A stretch of 43,409 bases of DNA from an uncultured bacterium (lineage in GTDB: Bacteria > Planctomycetota > UBA1135 > GCA-002686595). The position numbers and the translations under genes were made by a program. The stretch is taken from NCBI GenBank assembly GCA_938030175.1, contig CALHGQ010000149.1, positions 1-43,409 of the forward strand, written 5' to 3'. The notes beneath the pieces were generated by a model, which was not told where the DNA came from, searched no databases, and saw only the letters and a program-made list of their open reading frames with translations. This document shows, in pieces, positions 34,541 to 43,220 of the stretch; position 1 is the first letter of the stretch, and every line of letters starts with the position of its first letter.

Positions 34541-36733
34541 CTAGCGCAGGAAGGCCTCGTGCAACCCGCCATCGACGTTGATGACTTGGCCGGTGGTCTT
34601 GCGCGACCGAGAGGAGACGAGGTAGAGCAGAGCCTCGGCCTGGTCCTCGGGGGTCACGTCGACCTTGAGGAGCGTGCGCTGCGAGTAGAACTCCGCGAGC
34701 TTCTGCTGCAGCTCCGCGTCGCTGGCGTCGTCCGAATAGGGGATCTCGTACTTCGTCAGCGAAGCGATGACGCGCTCGCGGCCGAACATGGTCGATCCCT
34801 GGACTACCGTGGCTGGCGCCACGGCGTTGACGCGCACCAGCGGCGCGAACTCGACGGCGAGCTCCCGCACCAGGTGGTTGGCCGCTGCCTTCGAGGTGTC
34901 ATAGGCGAGGGAGCCCTTCTTAGAGACGACCCCGTTGACCGAGGTGGTCAGGACGATCGACCCCGCAAGGCCCTGCTCGCGAAAGAGATCGCGCGCGACG
35001 CTCGCGACCGTGGACGGCCCGATCACGTTGACAGCGAAGGTTTGCTCCCACTGTTCGTCGGTCAAGAACACTCCGGCGGTCATGACGATGTGATCGACGC
35101 CGCCGTAGGCCAGAACCGCGCGATCCAGGAGTGCCTTGACAGAGGCCGCGTCCCGCACGTCGACCCCTGCGCCAATCGCCGGACCGCAATGGGAGACTCC
35201 GGTCCCGGCGACCCCGATCCCGGCGCCGCGCGCCTCGGTGATCCGGTCGGCGGTGGCCTGCGCTGCGTCCGCGTTGATGTCCGCACACACGATGTGAGCT
35301 CCTTCGATCGAGAACCGCTCGGCCGCACACTGTCCGATCCCCGCGCCCGCACCGATGACGACGATCACCTGGCGCGCGAGCTCCTTCTCGGGTGGCATCC
35401 GGCGCAGCTTGGCCTCCTCAAGCCTCCAGTACTCGATGTCAAAGGCCTCCTGCTGCGGCAGCGCGATGTACTCATCGATCGCCTCCGCTCCCCGCATCAC
35501 TTCGATGGCGCAGCGATAGAACTCGGCGGTGACGCGGGACTCGCTCTTGTTCTTGCCCCAGGTCACCATCCCCACCCCCGGGATCAAGATGACCGTGGGA
35601 CTCGGGTCGCGCATGTCCGGGCTGTCCGGGCGCTTGCAAGCCTCGTAGTAGGCGGTGTAGTCGCGGCGATAGGCGGCGAGCCCATCGATCAGGAGCTGGC
35701 GCAGCCCGGCGAGGTCCTGCGTCTCGGGATCCCACATCGTTGGGTCCCAGTCGAGGAAGAGCGGCTTGATCTTCGTTCGCAGGAAGTGGTCGGGGCAGCT
35801 TGTACCGAGATCCGCCAGCCGCGCGGCGTCCTTGGAGTTCACGAACTCCAAAGTGGCGTCGTCGCTCTGCACGGTGCCGATCCACCGGCAATGGGAGCTG
35901 AGCTGCCCGCGCATCCACGGCAGGAACTGAGCGAGGAGATCCTCCCGCGCCTCGGCGCTGAGTGGAGCATGCCGCTGGCCACCAAACGTGTCTTCTCCGC
36001 GGTCGCGCACGTCGATGTACACCGCCGCGCGCTCAATCAGCGACAGCGTCAGGTCGTAACACTCCTTGTCGTCGTCCGCCCAGTTGATGAGCCCGTGCTG
36101 CCCCATCACCAGCCCGCGCAGCGCAGGGTTGGCCTCCGACTCACGCTGCATCTGCAGGCCCAGCTCGAACCCAGGACGAAGCCACGGGACCCAGCCGACG
36201 TCCGCACCGAACACTTCCGCGGTGAGCTCTTGGCTACGACGTGTGGCGGCGATCGCGATCACGGAACTCGGATGCATGTGATCCACATGGCGCGCAGCCA
36301 GGAAGCCGTGCAGCGGCGTGTCGATCGAACTGGCGCGCGGGTTCAGGTTGTAGGTGCAGTGTGGGAAGAGCCCCACCATCTCGTCCTCGGCACTCGACTT
36401 CGGCCCCTTGTCCGGGCGCGCGTTGTAGACGTCCCGAAGGCTGAGCAAGCGCTCCATCTTCAGCGATGCGAAGTTCAACGCCTTTGCCGTGCGCAAGTCG
36501 CCGCCGGACCCCTTCACCCAGAGAACGTCGCACCCCCCATCACCAAGCGGATCGGGCTCCATGGACTTCGAGGAAGTGTTGCCGCCGCCGGTGTTCGTGA
36601 TGCTCTGATCACTGCCGAGGAGGTTCGAGCGGTACACCAAGCGCTCCAGCGGAGAGAGCCCCTCTGCCTCGTGTTCATTCCACCTGTAGCTCACGTGACG
36701 GAATGCGGCAGGATCGACTCTTGTTGTGCTCAT
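34541..36733 (-). CDS. rhaE: Bifunctional rhamnulose-1-phosphate aldolase / short-chain dehydrogenase (L-lactaldehyde oxidising)
   Basis: The N-terminal half is a class II (zinc) aldolase: GGGNTSSK near the start, zinc-ligand region HVDHMHPSSVIAIAA (about residue 150), and VMGQHGLINW (about 212). It would split rhamnulose 1-phosphate into dihydroxyacetone phosphate and L-lactaldehyde. The C-terminal half, from about residue 455, is a short-chain dehydrogenase with nucleotide loop VIGAGAGIG, serine in LTTSVNG and the catalytic YDTSK. It would oxidise lactaldehyde to lactate with NAD. This fusion is known in several phyla under names such as RhaE or RhaEW. I chose the ATG at 36733, giving 730 residues; the track start at 36787 adds 18 residues of unlikely sequence. 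It is the first gene of the leftward operon, divergent from rhamnose isomerase. Confidence 0.92.
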   Translation of the reverse strand: MSTTRVDPAAFRHVSYRWNEHEAEGLSPLERLVYRSNLLGSDQSITNTGGGNTSSKSMEPDPLGDGGCDVLWVKGSGGDLRTAKALNFASLKMERLLSLRDVYNARPDKGPKSSAEDEMVGLFPHCTYNLNPRASSIDTPLHGFLAARHVDHMHPSSVIAIAATRRSQELTAEVFGADVGWVPWLRPGFELGLQMQRESEANPALRGLVMGQHGLINWADDDKECYDLTLSLIERAAVYIDVRDRGEDTFGGQRHAPLSAEAREDLLAQFLPWMRGQLSSHCRWIGTVQSDDATLEFVNSKDAARLADLGTSCPDHFLRTKIKPLFLDWDPTMWDPETQDLAGLRQLLIDGLAAYRRDYTAYYEACKRPDSPDMRDPSPTVILIPGVGMVTWGKNKSESRVTAEFYRCAIEVMRGAEAIDEYIALPQQEAFDIEYWRLEEAKLRRMPPEKELARQVIVVIGAGAGIGQCAAERFSIEGAHIVCADINADAAQATADRITEARGAGIGVAGTGVSHCGPAIGAGVDVRDAASVKALLDRAVLAYGGVDHIVMTAGVFLTDEQWEQTFAVNVIGPSTVASVARDLFREQGLAGSIVLTTSVNGVVSKKGSLAYDTSKAAANHLVRELAVEFAPLVRVNAVAPATVVQGSTMFGRERVIASLTKYEIPYSDDASDAELQQKLAEFYSQRTLLKVDVTPEDQAEALLYLVSSRSRKTTGQVINVDGGLHEAFLR

Positions 36734-36901
36734 GCTTAGCGGCGCCCGAAACGGGGGACGTGGTTCGGCTAATGGGTGGCAGGACACTAGTTTGCTGGTA
36801 GTCTGCCCGTCAACGCGTCCTTGGCTCTAACCAGCGAGCCCGGCTCTTCGGGCAACGCGATGGACAGACCTTCTCCCTAAGCGACGGATCTCGCCCAGAC
36901 C
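36734..36901. promoter_or_regulatory. Divergent promoter region of the rhamnose locus
   Basis: The 168 bases between the two divergent rhamnose operons must hold both promoters. Around 36777-36810 there is an imperfect inverted repeat (GGCAGGACACTAG ... TGGTAGTCTGCC) that could be an operator. I could not identify -35/-10 boxes with confidence on either strand. No regulator gene lies in the window. Confidence 0.45.
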
Positions 36902-38134
36902 ATGCCGAAGTTGACCCGCGCTGCCGAGCAGCGCGCCCTCGGGGCCCTTGATCGCTTCACCATCGAGCTTCCATCCTGGGGCTTTGCGAACACCGGAACG
37001 CGTTTCGGCAAGTTCCTACAGGACGCCGCCGCCTTCACCCTCGACGAAAAGCTGCACGACGCTGGCCTCGTGCACCGACTGACCGGCGCCTGCCCCAAGG
37101 TCGCGGTGCATGTGCTCTGGGACTTCGAGGATCCGAGTGACGCGAGCTCTGGCAAGCGAACGGCCAAGCTCGCCGCTAAGCACGGCGTCCGCATCGGCTC
37201 GATCAACCCCAACCTGTTCCAGGACCAGCAGTACAGCCGTGGGTCCTTCTGCTCGCCGTTCCCCGACGTGCGGGCCGCCGCGATGCAGCATGCCCTGGAC
37301 TCCGTCGCGATCGGAAAGTCCTCCGGCAGCAAGGCGCTCACCATGTGGCTTGCGGATGGAACGAACTACCCGGGGCAGGACAGTATTCGTCGGAGGTACC
37401 GCGACCTAGCGCGTGCGTACGAGAAGCTTGGCGAGACCATGCGCAAGGACTGGCGCTCTGCACAGCTCCTCGTGGAGTACAAGCCGTTCGAGCCGGCCTT
37501 TTATCACACCGATGTGCCCGACTGGGGCACCGCGTTGCTCCTATGCCAGCGAGCCGGTAAGAACGCCAAGGTGCTCGTGGACACGGGCCATCACCTGCCC
37601 GGGTGCAACATCGAGCAGATCGTCGCCATCCTGCTGGAGGAAGGGCGCCTCGGGGGCTTCCACTTCAACGACCGCAAGTATGCGGACGACGATCTGACCA
37701 TCGGCTCGATCGATCCCTATGCGGTGTTCCGCATCTTCAACGAGATCGCTCAGTTCGAGTTCGATACGAAGAAGGCGCCGGGAAGCGCGCGTATCGAATA
37801 CATGGTCGACCAGTCCCACAACCTCAAGCCGAAGCTCGAAGCCATGGTGCAGACCGTTTGCGAGGCCCAGAAGCTCTTCGCAAAGTCCCACCTGGTGGAT
37901 CGCGAGAAGCTCGCACGGGCCCGCAAGAAGGGCGACATCGTCGGTGCCGAGGTCCTTCTCAAGGATGCATTCGAGACGGACGTCACGAAGACGCTCGCGA
38001 CCTGGCGGAAGGCGCGCGGCCTCACCGCCGATCCGCTGCAGGAGCTTCGCAAGAGCGGCGAGATTCGGCGGCTAGCCCGCGAGCGAAAGAAGTTGCACGG
38101 GGATCTACCTGGCGCGTCGGGAGGGTACGCCTAA
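36902..38134 (+). CDS. rhaI: L-rhamnose isomerase
   Basis: It converts L-rhamnose to L-rhamnulose, the first cytoplasmic step of the pathway, using divalent metal. Characteristic blocks of the RhaI (Pseudomonas/Bacillus-type) isomerase are visible: KVAVHVLWDFEDPSD, GVRIGSINPNLFQDQQYSRG, TMWLADGTNYPGQDSIRRR, LVEYKPFEPAFYHTDVPDWG and VLVDTGHHLPGCNIEQIVA. The Glu, Asp and His metal ligands lie in the last three. GGFHFNDRKYADDDLTIGSI completes the active-site barrel. Length is 410 residues, slightly below the family's about 430. It starts the rightward operon; its TAA overlaps the permease ATG (TAATG). Confidence 0.93.
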   Translation: MPKLTRAAEQRALGALDRFTIELPSWGFANTGTRFGKFLQDAAAFTLDEKLHDAGLVHRLTGACPKVAVHVLWDFEDPSDASSGKRTAKLAAKHGVRIGSINPNLFQDQQYSRGSFCSPFPDVRAAAMQHALDSVAIGKSSGSKALTMWLADGTNYPGQDSIRRRYRDLARAYEKLGETMRKDWRSAQLLVEYKPFEPAFYHTDVPDWGTALLLCQRAGKNAKVLVDTGHHLPGCNIEQIVAILLEEGRLGGFHFNDRKYADDDLTIGSIDPYAVFRIFNEIAQFEFDTKKAPGSARIEYMVDQSHNLKPKLEAMVQTVCEAQKLFAKSHLVDREKLARARKKGDIVGAEVLLKDAFETDVTKTLATWRKARGLTADPLQELRKSGEIRRLARERKKLHGDLPGASGGYA

Positions 38135-39525
38135 TGGCTGAGTTCGAACGAGAGCCCGTGCCCGAGTCAGCGCGGCTCGGCTTCCGAAGCTTCCTGGGGC
38201 AGTACGCGGGGGAGCACGTCGCGGGAACGGAGCTCATGATCGGGCCGCTCTTCCTCGCGTCCGGCGTCTCGGCCTTCGACCTGGTGGTCGGGCTGCTCGT
38301 CGGCAACCTCTTAGCCGTCCTCAGCTGGACGCTGCTCACCGCCCCCATCGCGACCCGTGCCCGCCTCACGCTGTACTACCAGCTCGAGCGCATCTGCGGC
38401 CGGCACTTGGTGACGCTCTACAACCTCGCGAACGGAATCATGTTCTGCTTCCTCGCGGGGGCGATGATCACCGTGTCCGCCACGGCCATCGGTGTCTGGC
38501 TTGACCTCCCCATGCCGGGCCTCGGAGACACGATGCCAGGAAGCGCCGGGTGGGTCATGGCCGTCGTCGCGGTAGGTGCCGTCATCTCTATCGTCGCCGC
38601 GCGCGGCTACCGCGTCGTCGCGCGCTTCGCGGCGGTCGCTGCGCCCTGGATGATCATCGTGTTCCTCGCCTTTGGCATCGTGGGCCTGAGCCAGCTCGGC
38701 GTCACCGAGGTGGGTGACATTTGGGAGACCGCGAAGACAACGATCTGGACGGGCGGCGATCCACTTCCGGGGCAGGTCAAGTACACCCTCTGGCACGTTC
38801 TCTTCTTCGCATGGTTCTGCAACATGGCCATGCACGTCGGGATGTCGGACCTCTCGGTGCTGCGCTTCGCGCGCAAGTCCTGGTACGGCGTCGCCACCGG
38901 CGCGGGCATGTACATCGGTCACTTCCTCGCCTGGCTGTCAGCGTCGGTGCTGTACGCGGTTCAGCTCCAGACCGACCCGACCAACACCTCTGTGCTACCG
39001 GGCCCGATGGCCTGGCACGCCTGCGGGCTCGCCGGTCTGATCTGCGTCGTCGTCGCGGGATGGACCACGGCAAATCCTACGATCTACCGCGCCGGGCTCG
39101 CCTTCCAAGCGATCGTCCCGAGCATCTCGCGCGTGAAGGTGACGCTCTTCACCGGAGCGCTGGCCACGACGGCGGGCGTATTCCCGGCCGTTGCCATGAA
39201 GCTGCTCGGATTCGTTGCGCTCTACGGACTGGTACTCATGCCCATGGGGGCGATCGTGTTCGTGGACTTCTGGCTGTTGAAACGGCTCGGGATGCGAGAC
39301 GAGTTCGCGTATCGCGCGGGGCTCAAGTTCCACTGGCCGGCGGCTCTCGCCTGGGTGTTGACCGTGGCCGTGTGCCTCGTGGCATCGAGCCAGGCCTCCG
39401 TGGACCTGATCTTCCTCGGTCTCCCGGGATGGTTCGTGGCCGCGCTCCTCTACATCGTCTTCAGCCGGATTCGACAGGCCGAACAGGCCACGTCCCTGAC
39501 GCCTTCCCCTGAGGGTTCCCTATGA
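38134..39525 (+). CDS. NCS1-type permease, candidate L-rhamnose transporter
   Basis: The track ORF begins inside the isomerase gene; the real start is the ATG at 38134, overlapping the isomerase stop (TAATG), giving 463 residues. About 12 hydrophobic helices are seen, for example LASGVSAFDLVVGLLVGNLL, AAVAAPWMIIVFLAFGIVGL and LTVAVCLVASSQASVDLIFL. The first-helix region GQYAGEHVAGTELMIGPLFL and the later TTANPTIYRAGLAFQ resemble the nucleobase-cation-symport-1 (cytosine/purine permease) family. Known NCS1 members carry nucleobases, hydantoins or vitamins. Here the operon context, between rhamnose isomerase and a rhamnosidase, suggests that it imports rhamnose or a related sugar. No other transporter is present in the locus. 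The substrate is inferred only. Confidence 0.8.
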   Translation: MAEFEREPVPESARLGFRSFLGQYAGEHVAGTELMIGPLFLASGVSAFDLVVGLLVGNLLAVLSWTLLTAPIATRARLTLYYQLERICGRHLVTLYNLANGIMFCFLAGAMITVSATAIGVWLDLPMPGLGDTMPGSAGWVMAVVAVGAVISIVAARGYRVVARFAAVAAPWMIIVFLAFGIVGLSQLGVTEVGDIWETAKTTIWTGGDPLPGQVKYTLWHVLFFAWFCNMAMHVGMSDLSVLRFARKSWYGVATGAGMYIGHFLAWLSASVLYAVQLQTDPTNTSVLPGPMAWHACGLAGLICVVVAGWTTANPTIYRAGLAFQAIVPSISRVKVTLFTGALATTAGVFPAVAMKLLGFVALYGLVLMPMGAIVFVDFWLLKRLGMRDEFAYRAGLKFHWPAALAWVLTVAVCLVASSQASVDLIFLGLPGWFVAALLYIVFSRIRQAEQATSLTPSPEGSL

Positions 39526-39710
39526 AAGAGACCATCCTCACCTTCGCCGCAGTTTCTGGCCTACTCGGGACGCTCGTCGCCGCGGCACTTGTGTTTGCGG
39601 GCCAAGTGTCCCTCGGCGTCGCGAAGACTTCGATGCTGGTGGCGACCGTCGTCTGGTTCGTGGCGGCTCCCTTCTGGCTGCTGCGGGGAGACGAGGGCCA
39701 GGCCAACTGA
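39522..39710 (+). CDS. Small two-helix membrane protein coupled to the permease
   Basis: This 62-residue protein has two hydrophobic segments (TFAAVSGLLGTLVAAALVFA and TSMLVATVVWFVAAPFWLL) and a charged tail (RGDEGQAN). Its ATG overlaps the permease stop (ATGA) and its TGA overlaps the rhamnosidase ATG (TGATG), so translation of all three is linked. I do not recognise the family. The size and tight coupling suggest a small accessory subunit of the permease, as seen with small partners of other transporters. A role as a simple coupling element cannot be excluded. Confidence 0.75.
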   Translation: MKETILTFAAVSGLLGTLVAAALVFAGQVSLGVAKTSMLVATVVWFVAAPFWLLRGDEGQAN

Positions 39711-41929
39711 TGCGTATGCCAAGACCCTCCAAGCGCGTCATTTCGATCTGGGCTGCTTCGTGGCTGCTCGCCGGATGCGTCAGCAGCGGCGACACGGCGC
39801 GCGGGGAGACCATGGCGGTCCGACCGCCGGGGGCTCCCAACGGACTACTGGTGGAGCTACTCACGTCGCCGCAGCTGGGCATCATCACGGACCCCTGGCC
39901 CGAATTCGGGTGGGCCGTACCCTCCAGCTATGGTCCGACCCGCCAAACGGCGTTCCAGATTCAAGTCTCGCGCGACGTATGGGCGCTGGGCGCGGGCGAG
40001 CCGGACCTGTGGGACAGCGGCAAGGTAACCTCCGACCAATCTCTCAACGTCACCTTCGGGGGCAGCCCACTCGCTGATGACTCCACCTACTACTGGCACG
40101 TGAGGATCTGGGACGAAGCGGGCGAGACGAGCCCCTACTCAGTCATCCAGCCTTTCCACACGGGAACCCTGGGCGAGGATCATGTGGCGGCCCGCCACAA
40201 GCTACAGGTTCGAGAGGTGATGCCTTCGAGCCTCAAGCGACGGGGGGACGGGAGCTACTTCGTCGATTTCGGGAAGGCCGCGTTCGGCACGGTCCAGCTC
40301 GACCTCCCGGGGCTTCCGGAGGACGCCGTCCTCGATCTGCACTTCGGGGAGAAGCTCGATGGGCCCGGCGTGATCTCACGCAAGCCAGGCGGCACCGTTC
40401 GGTACCGGAACGTCAAGCTCGCGGTGGAGGCCGGGGGCGGGACGTACACCGCGGCCATCCCTGCCGACAAGCGCAACACAGGCCGCCACGCGATCCCCAT
40501 ACCCGAGCACATCGGGGAAGTGCTCCCGTTCCGGTACTTGGAGATCAAGGGCTGCCCGGTGGACATCCAGGCTGGGACGATCCGCATGCTGGCCGCCGAG
40601 TACCCCTTCAACGAGGGGGCGTCGCGGTTCCAGTCTTCCAGCGATGAGCTCGATGCCGTCTTCGACTTTTGCAAGTACAGCATTCGCGCAACGACGTTTG
40701 CTGGCGTCTACGTCGACGGCGACCGGGAGCGCATTCCCTACGAGGCCGACGCGTACATCAACCAGCTCTCCCACTACGGTGTCGATCGTGAGTACTCCCT
40801 CGCTCGCTACAGTCACGAGTACCTGTTGACCCACGCCACTTGGCCGACGGAGTGGCTCCTCCACTCCGTTCTGATGGCCGGCGCCGACTACCAGTTCACC
40901 GGGGACATCGAATCGGCGGCGCGCTGGTACGAGACCTTAGAGCACAAGACCCTCAGCGCCCTGAGGGGCGACGACGGGTTGATTCAAACCAAGGAGGTCG
41001 ACCCAGACGTCCTCGAAGGGCTCTTGCGTGACACGCACTCGCCGCGCCTCGAGGACATCGTTGACTGGCCGCGCGGCGAGCGGGACGACTACGTCTTCAC
41101 GCCTGTGAACACCGTCGTCAACGCGTTCCACTACCGGGCGCTCGTCGTGATGTCGGAGCTTGCGGCTGCGCTGGGCAAGACGGCCGATGCGGCCGATTTC
41201 CAGGATCGCGCTACGCGGACACGGCATGCCTTCAACGCAAAGCTCTTCGACGAGTCGCGCGGCGTGTACGTCGACGGGGTGGGAACGGATCACTCGTCCC
41301 TGCACGCCAACATGATGCCGCTTGCCTTCGGTATGGTGCCCGAAGAGCACGTTGCCTCGGTCACGGCCTTCGTCAAGGCCAAGGGCATGGCCTGCAGCGT
41401 GTACGGCGCGCAGTACCTCTTGGAAGCGCTCTACCGCGCAGGCGAGGCGGAAGCAGCCTTGGGGCTCATGACCGCCGAGCACGACCGGAGTTGGCTCCAC
41501 ATGCTCAACGCCGTCGGGACGACGATCACGCTGGAGGCTTGGGATCCGAAGTACAAGCCCAACCTCGACTGGAACCACGCATGGGGCGCCGCGCCGGCGA
41601 ACATCATCCCCCACTACCTGGTGGGCGTCCGTCCACTCGAGCCGGGCTTCAAGAAGATCCTCATCAAGCCCCAGCTCGGCGGGCTCGAATCAGTCAGTGC
41701 AACGGTTCCGACGGTGCGAGGTCCCGTGTCCGTCCGGATCGAAGCCGCCGCCACGTTCACGGCCGACGTCACGACTCCAGGGAACACCACCGCTGAGATT
41801 CACCTGCCATGGGATCGGCGTTACGGAGAGCTGATCGTCGACGGCAAGACGGTTGAGCCCGCCCTCCTGGGAGACTTCGTGGTCATCGACGGCTTGGCGC
41901 CAGGACGCCACATCGTCGTCATGAAGTAG
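39710..41929 (+). CDS. Alpha-L-rhamnosidase (GH78) lipoprotein
   Basis: A lipobox (WLLAGC, Cys23) predicts a lipoprotein facing outward. An N-terminal beta-sandwich domain with PEFGWAVPSS and YYWHVRIWDEAGE precedes the (alpha/alpha)6 barrel. The family block VYVDGDRERIPYEADAYINQ holds the Asp and Glu residues that correspond to the GH78 general-acid region (usually DCPQRDERLGW type). The block TITLEAWDPKYKPNLDWNHA carries the second carboxylate region and the conserved SHAWG-like HAWGAAP. The C-terminal domain (GFKKILIKPQLGGLESVSAT) is the usual beta-sandwich. It hydrolyses terminal alpha-L-rhamnose from glycans or glycosides, feeding the operon's permease and isomerase. At 739 residues it is at the shorter end for GH78. 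Confidence 0.88.
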   Translation: MRMPRPSKRVISIWAASWLLAGCVSSGDTARGETMAVRPPGAPNGLLVELLTSPQLGIITDPWPEFGWAVPSSYGPTRQTAFQIQVSRDVWALGAGEPDLWDSGKVTSDQSLNVTFGGSPLADDSTYYWHVRIWDEAGETSPYSVIQPFHTGTLGEDHVAARHKLQVREVMPSSLKRRGDGSYFVDFGKAAFGTVQLDLPGLPEDAVLDLHFGEKLDGPGVISRKPGGTVRYRNVKLAVEAGGGTYTAAIPADKRNTGRHAIPIPEHIGEVLPFRYLEIKGCPVDIQAGTIRMLAAEYPFNEGASRFQSSSDELDAVFDFCKYSIRATTFAGVYVDGDRERIPYEADAYINQLSHYGVDREYSLARYSHEYLLTHATWPTEWLLHSVLMAGADYQFTGDIESAARWYETLEHKTLSALRGDDGLIQTKEVDPDVLEGLLRDTHSPRLEDIVDWPRGERDDYVFTPVNTVVNAFHYRALVVMSELAAALGKTADAADFQDRATRTRHAFNAKLFDESRGVYVDGVGTDHSSLHANMMPLAFGMVPEEHVASVTAFVKAKGMACSVYGAQYLLEALYRAGEAEAALGLMTAEHDRSWLHMLNAVGTTITLEAWDPKYKPNLDWNHAWGAAPANIIPHYLVGVRPLEPGFKKILIKPQLGGLESVSATVPTVRGPVSVRIEAAATFTADVTTPGNTTAEIHLPWDRRYGELIVDGKTVEPALLGDFVVIDGLAPGRHIVVMK

Positions 41930-42004
41930 CGGCGATGCCAATCGAAGTGCCCTGAGCGCTGAGGCAACAGCCACGCGACCTTGCACGCGAGTACACGACG
42001 GTGT

Positions 42005-43111
42005 TCATGGGTTCGATCGACCGCTGAAGAACGCCCAGATGACCTCCGCCATCTCGATGTCGCGGTTCTGCTCACCCTGAATCCCGCGCAGCAGCCGCCC
42101 CAGCTTCTCCGAGCGGCTCGGCTCCGTATGGCCTGCGCCACGCATCTCAAGGGCCACCACCGCAGCACCGCCACCGGAGCGCTCGCGGGTACGCTGGATG
42201 ATCCGCGAGTGATCGTCCGGATCGAGGTCCGGCAGCTCGATGGTCTGGACGGGCACGTCCCCGAGACCGTTCCACTCGACCCACGTGTCCACCGTTTCCT
42301 GCGCGGACATGACCTCCCCACGACCATTCGCCATCGATCCCCCATCGAACGGCGCGAGAGGATCTTCCGTGCCGTGCATCATGAGAATCGGCACGGGCCG
42401 CGACGGCGCAGCACAGCCCCCGCCATCCGATGGCAAGAGCGCGACCACCGGAGCCACCGCCGCCACCTCAGCGGACATCTCCATGCCGACCCGCATCGCC
42501 ATGTGGCCGCCGTTCGACATCCCAGTCACGTAGACGCGCGAGGGATCAGCGTTGAGGCTCTCGGCGGCGAACTGGATCAACTGCCGCATAAAGGCGATGT
42601 CGTCGAGGTCAGGGTTGCCTTCAGCATCAAGGCGGCAGTCGTTCCACCCAGTCTTCCCCCTTCGGCCAGGCCCCTTGGCGCCCAACGGATAGAGAACCAA
42701 AAAGCTCTCCGCCTCGGCCACCTCCATCCAAACCGACGAGGGAGACGACACCAGCCCCTTGCCCGTCATGTGGCGCATATTGTCCCCGTGCCCGTGCAAG
42801 TAGATCACAACAGGCATCCGCCCCACACGCCGACTCTCAGGCACGTAGTAGCTGAACTCCCGCTCGTCCCCCCCCACGCGAAGCAAGCCACTCCCCAACC
42901 CACCCCCGCTGCTACTTCCCAGACCAGGTTGATCTTGCGCGCTGCTACTTTCCAGACCAGGTTGATTATGCGCGCTGCTACTTTCTAGACCAGGTTGATT
43001 GTGCGCGCAGCTGCTGGTGAGGAGTGCCGATGCATAGAGCGAAGCAGCGAGCAGGCTCAAGCTGGGGAGGTTCAGGCTGGGGAGACTTGGGCCGGAGGGA
43101 TGTTGGCGCAT
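42005..43111 (-). CDS. LpqC/PHB-depolymerase-like esterase (alpha/beta hydrolase), exported
   Basis: A signal-like N-terminus (NLPSLSLLAASLYASALLTSSC) could be a weak lipobox. It is followed by a repeated spacer (AHNQPGLESSS, three copies). The catalytic domain has the oxyanion region VVIYLHGHGDN, nucleophile Ser199 in VTGMSNGGHMAM, the acid in MMHGTEDPLAPFDGG and the histidine in MRGAGHTEP. DPSRVYVTGMSNGG is typical of the PHB depolymerase/feruloyl esterase-like family (LpqC). It would hydrolyse an ester outside the cytoplasm, perhaps an acetyl or feruloyl decoration of plant or algal glycans; this fits the rhamnosidase nearby but is inference. It converges with the rhamnosidase gene across 75 bases. 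Confidence 0.82.
   Translation of the reverse strand: MRQHPSGPSLPSLNLPSLSLLAASLYASALLTSSCAHNQPGLESSSAHNQPGLESSSAQDQPGLGSSSGGGLGSGLLRVGGDEREFSYYVPESRRVGRMPVVIYLHGHGDNMRHMTGKGLVSSPSSVWMEVAEAESFLVLYPLGAKGPGRRGKTGWNDCRLDAEGNPDLDDIAFMRQLIQFAAESLNADPSRVYVTGMSNGGHMAMRVGMEMSAEVAAVAPVVALLPSDGGGCAAPSRPVPILMMHGTEDPLAPFDGGSMANGRGEVMSAQETVDTWVEWNGLGDVPVQTIELPDLDPDDHSRIIQRTRERSGGGAAVVALEMRGAGHTEPSRSEKLGRLLRGIQGEQNRDIEMAEVIWAFFSGRSNP
42908..43006 (-). repeat. Three 33-bp tandem repeats in the esterase gene
   Basis: Three units of 33 bases lie at 42908-42940, 42941-42973 and 42974-43006, beginning gctgctacttcccagacc, gctgctactttccagacc and gctgctactttctagacc. They differ by a few bases each and encode the spacer repeats AHNQPGLESSS, AHNQPGLESSS and AQDQPGLGSSS between signal sequence and catalytic domain. 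Being in frame, changes in copy number would only change spacer length. Confidence 0.92.
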
Positions 43112-43220
43112 CGCTTGTCGAAGAGGCTTGACTGGAACGGGAGGGCGATCTTTCGGGCTAGGCCTTGTAGGGGCTAGCCGGAGTGGGATCTACGGTGTGA
43201 GGGACCCGATGTTTCGTTCA

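Noticed and set aside
34511-36739. 742-codon open frame on the plus strand opposite the aldolase/dehydrogenase gene
   Set aside because: It mirrors a well-supported enzyme gene. Its product is rich in His, Arg and Asp without any recognisable fold, a usual shadow in high-GC DNA.
37603-38133. 5' part of the track ORF 37603-39525
   Set aside because: These codons overlap the isomerase in another frame. The permease begins at the ATG overlapping the isomerase stop.
42908-43006. 33-bp repeats as a CRISPR array
   Set aside because: Units are directly adjacent with no spacers and are in frame within the esterase gene.
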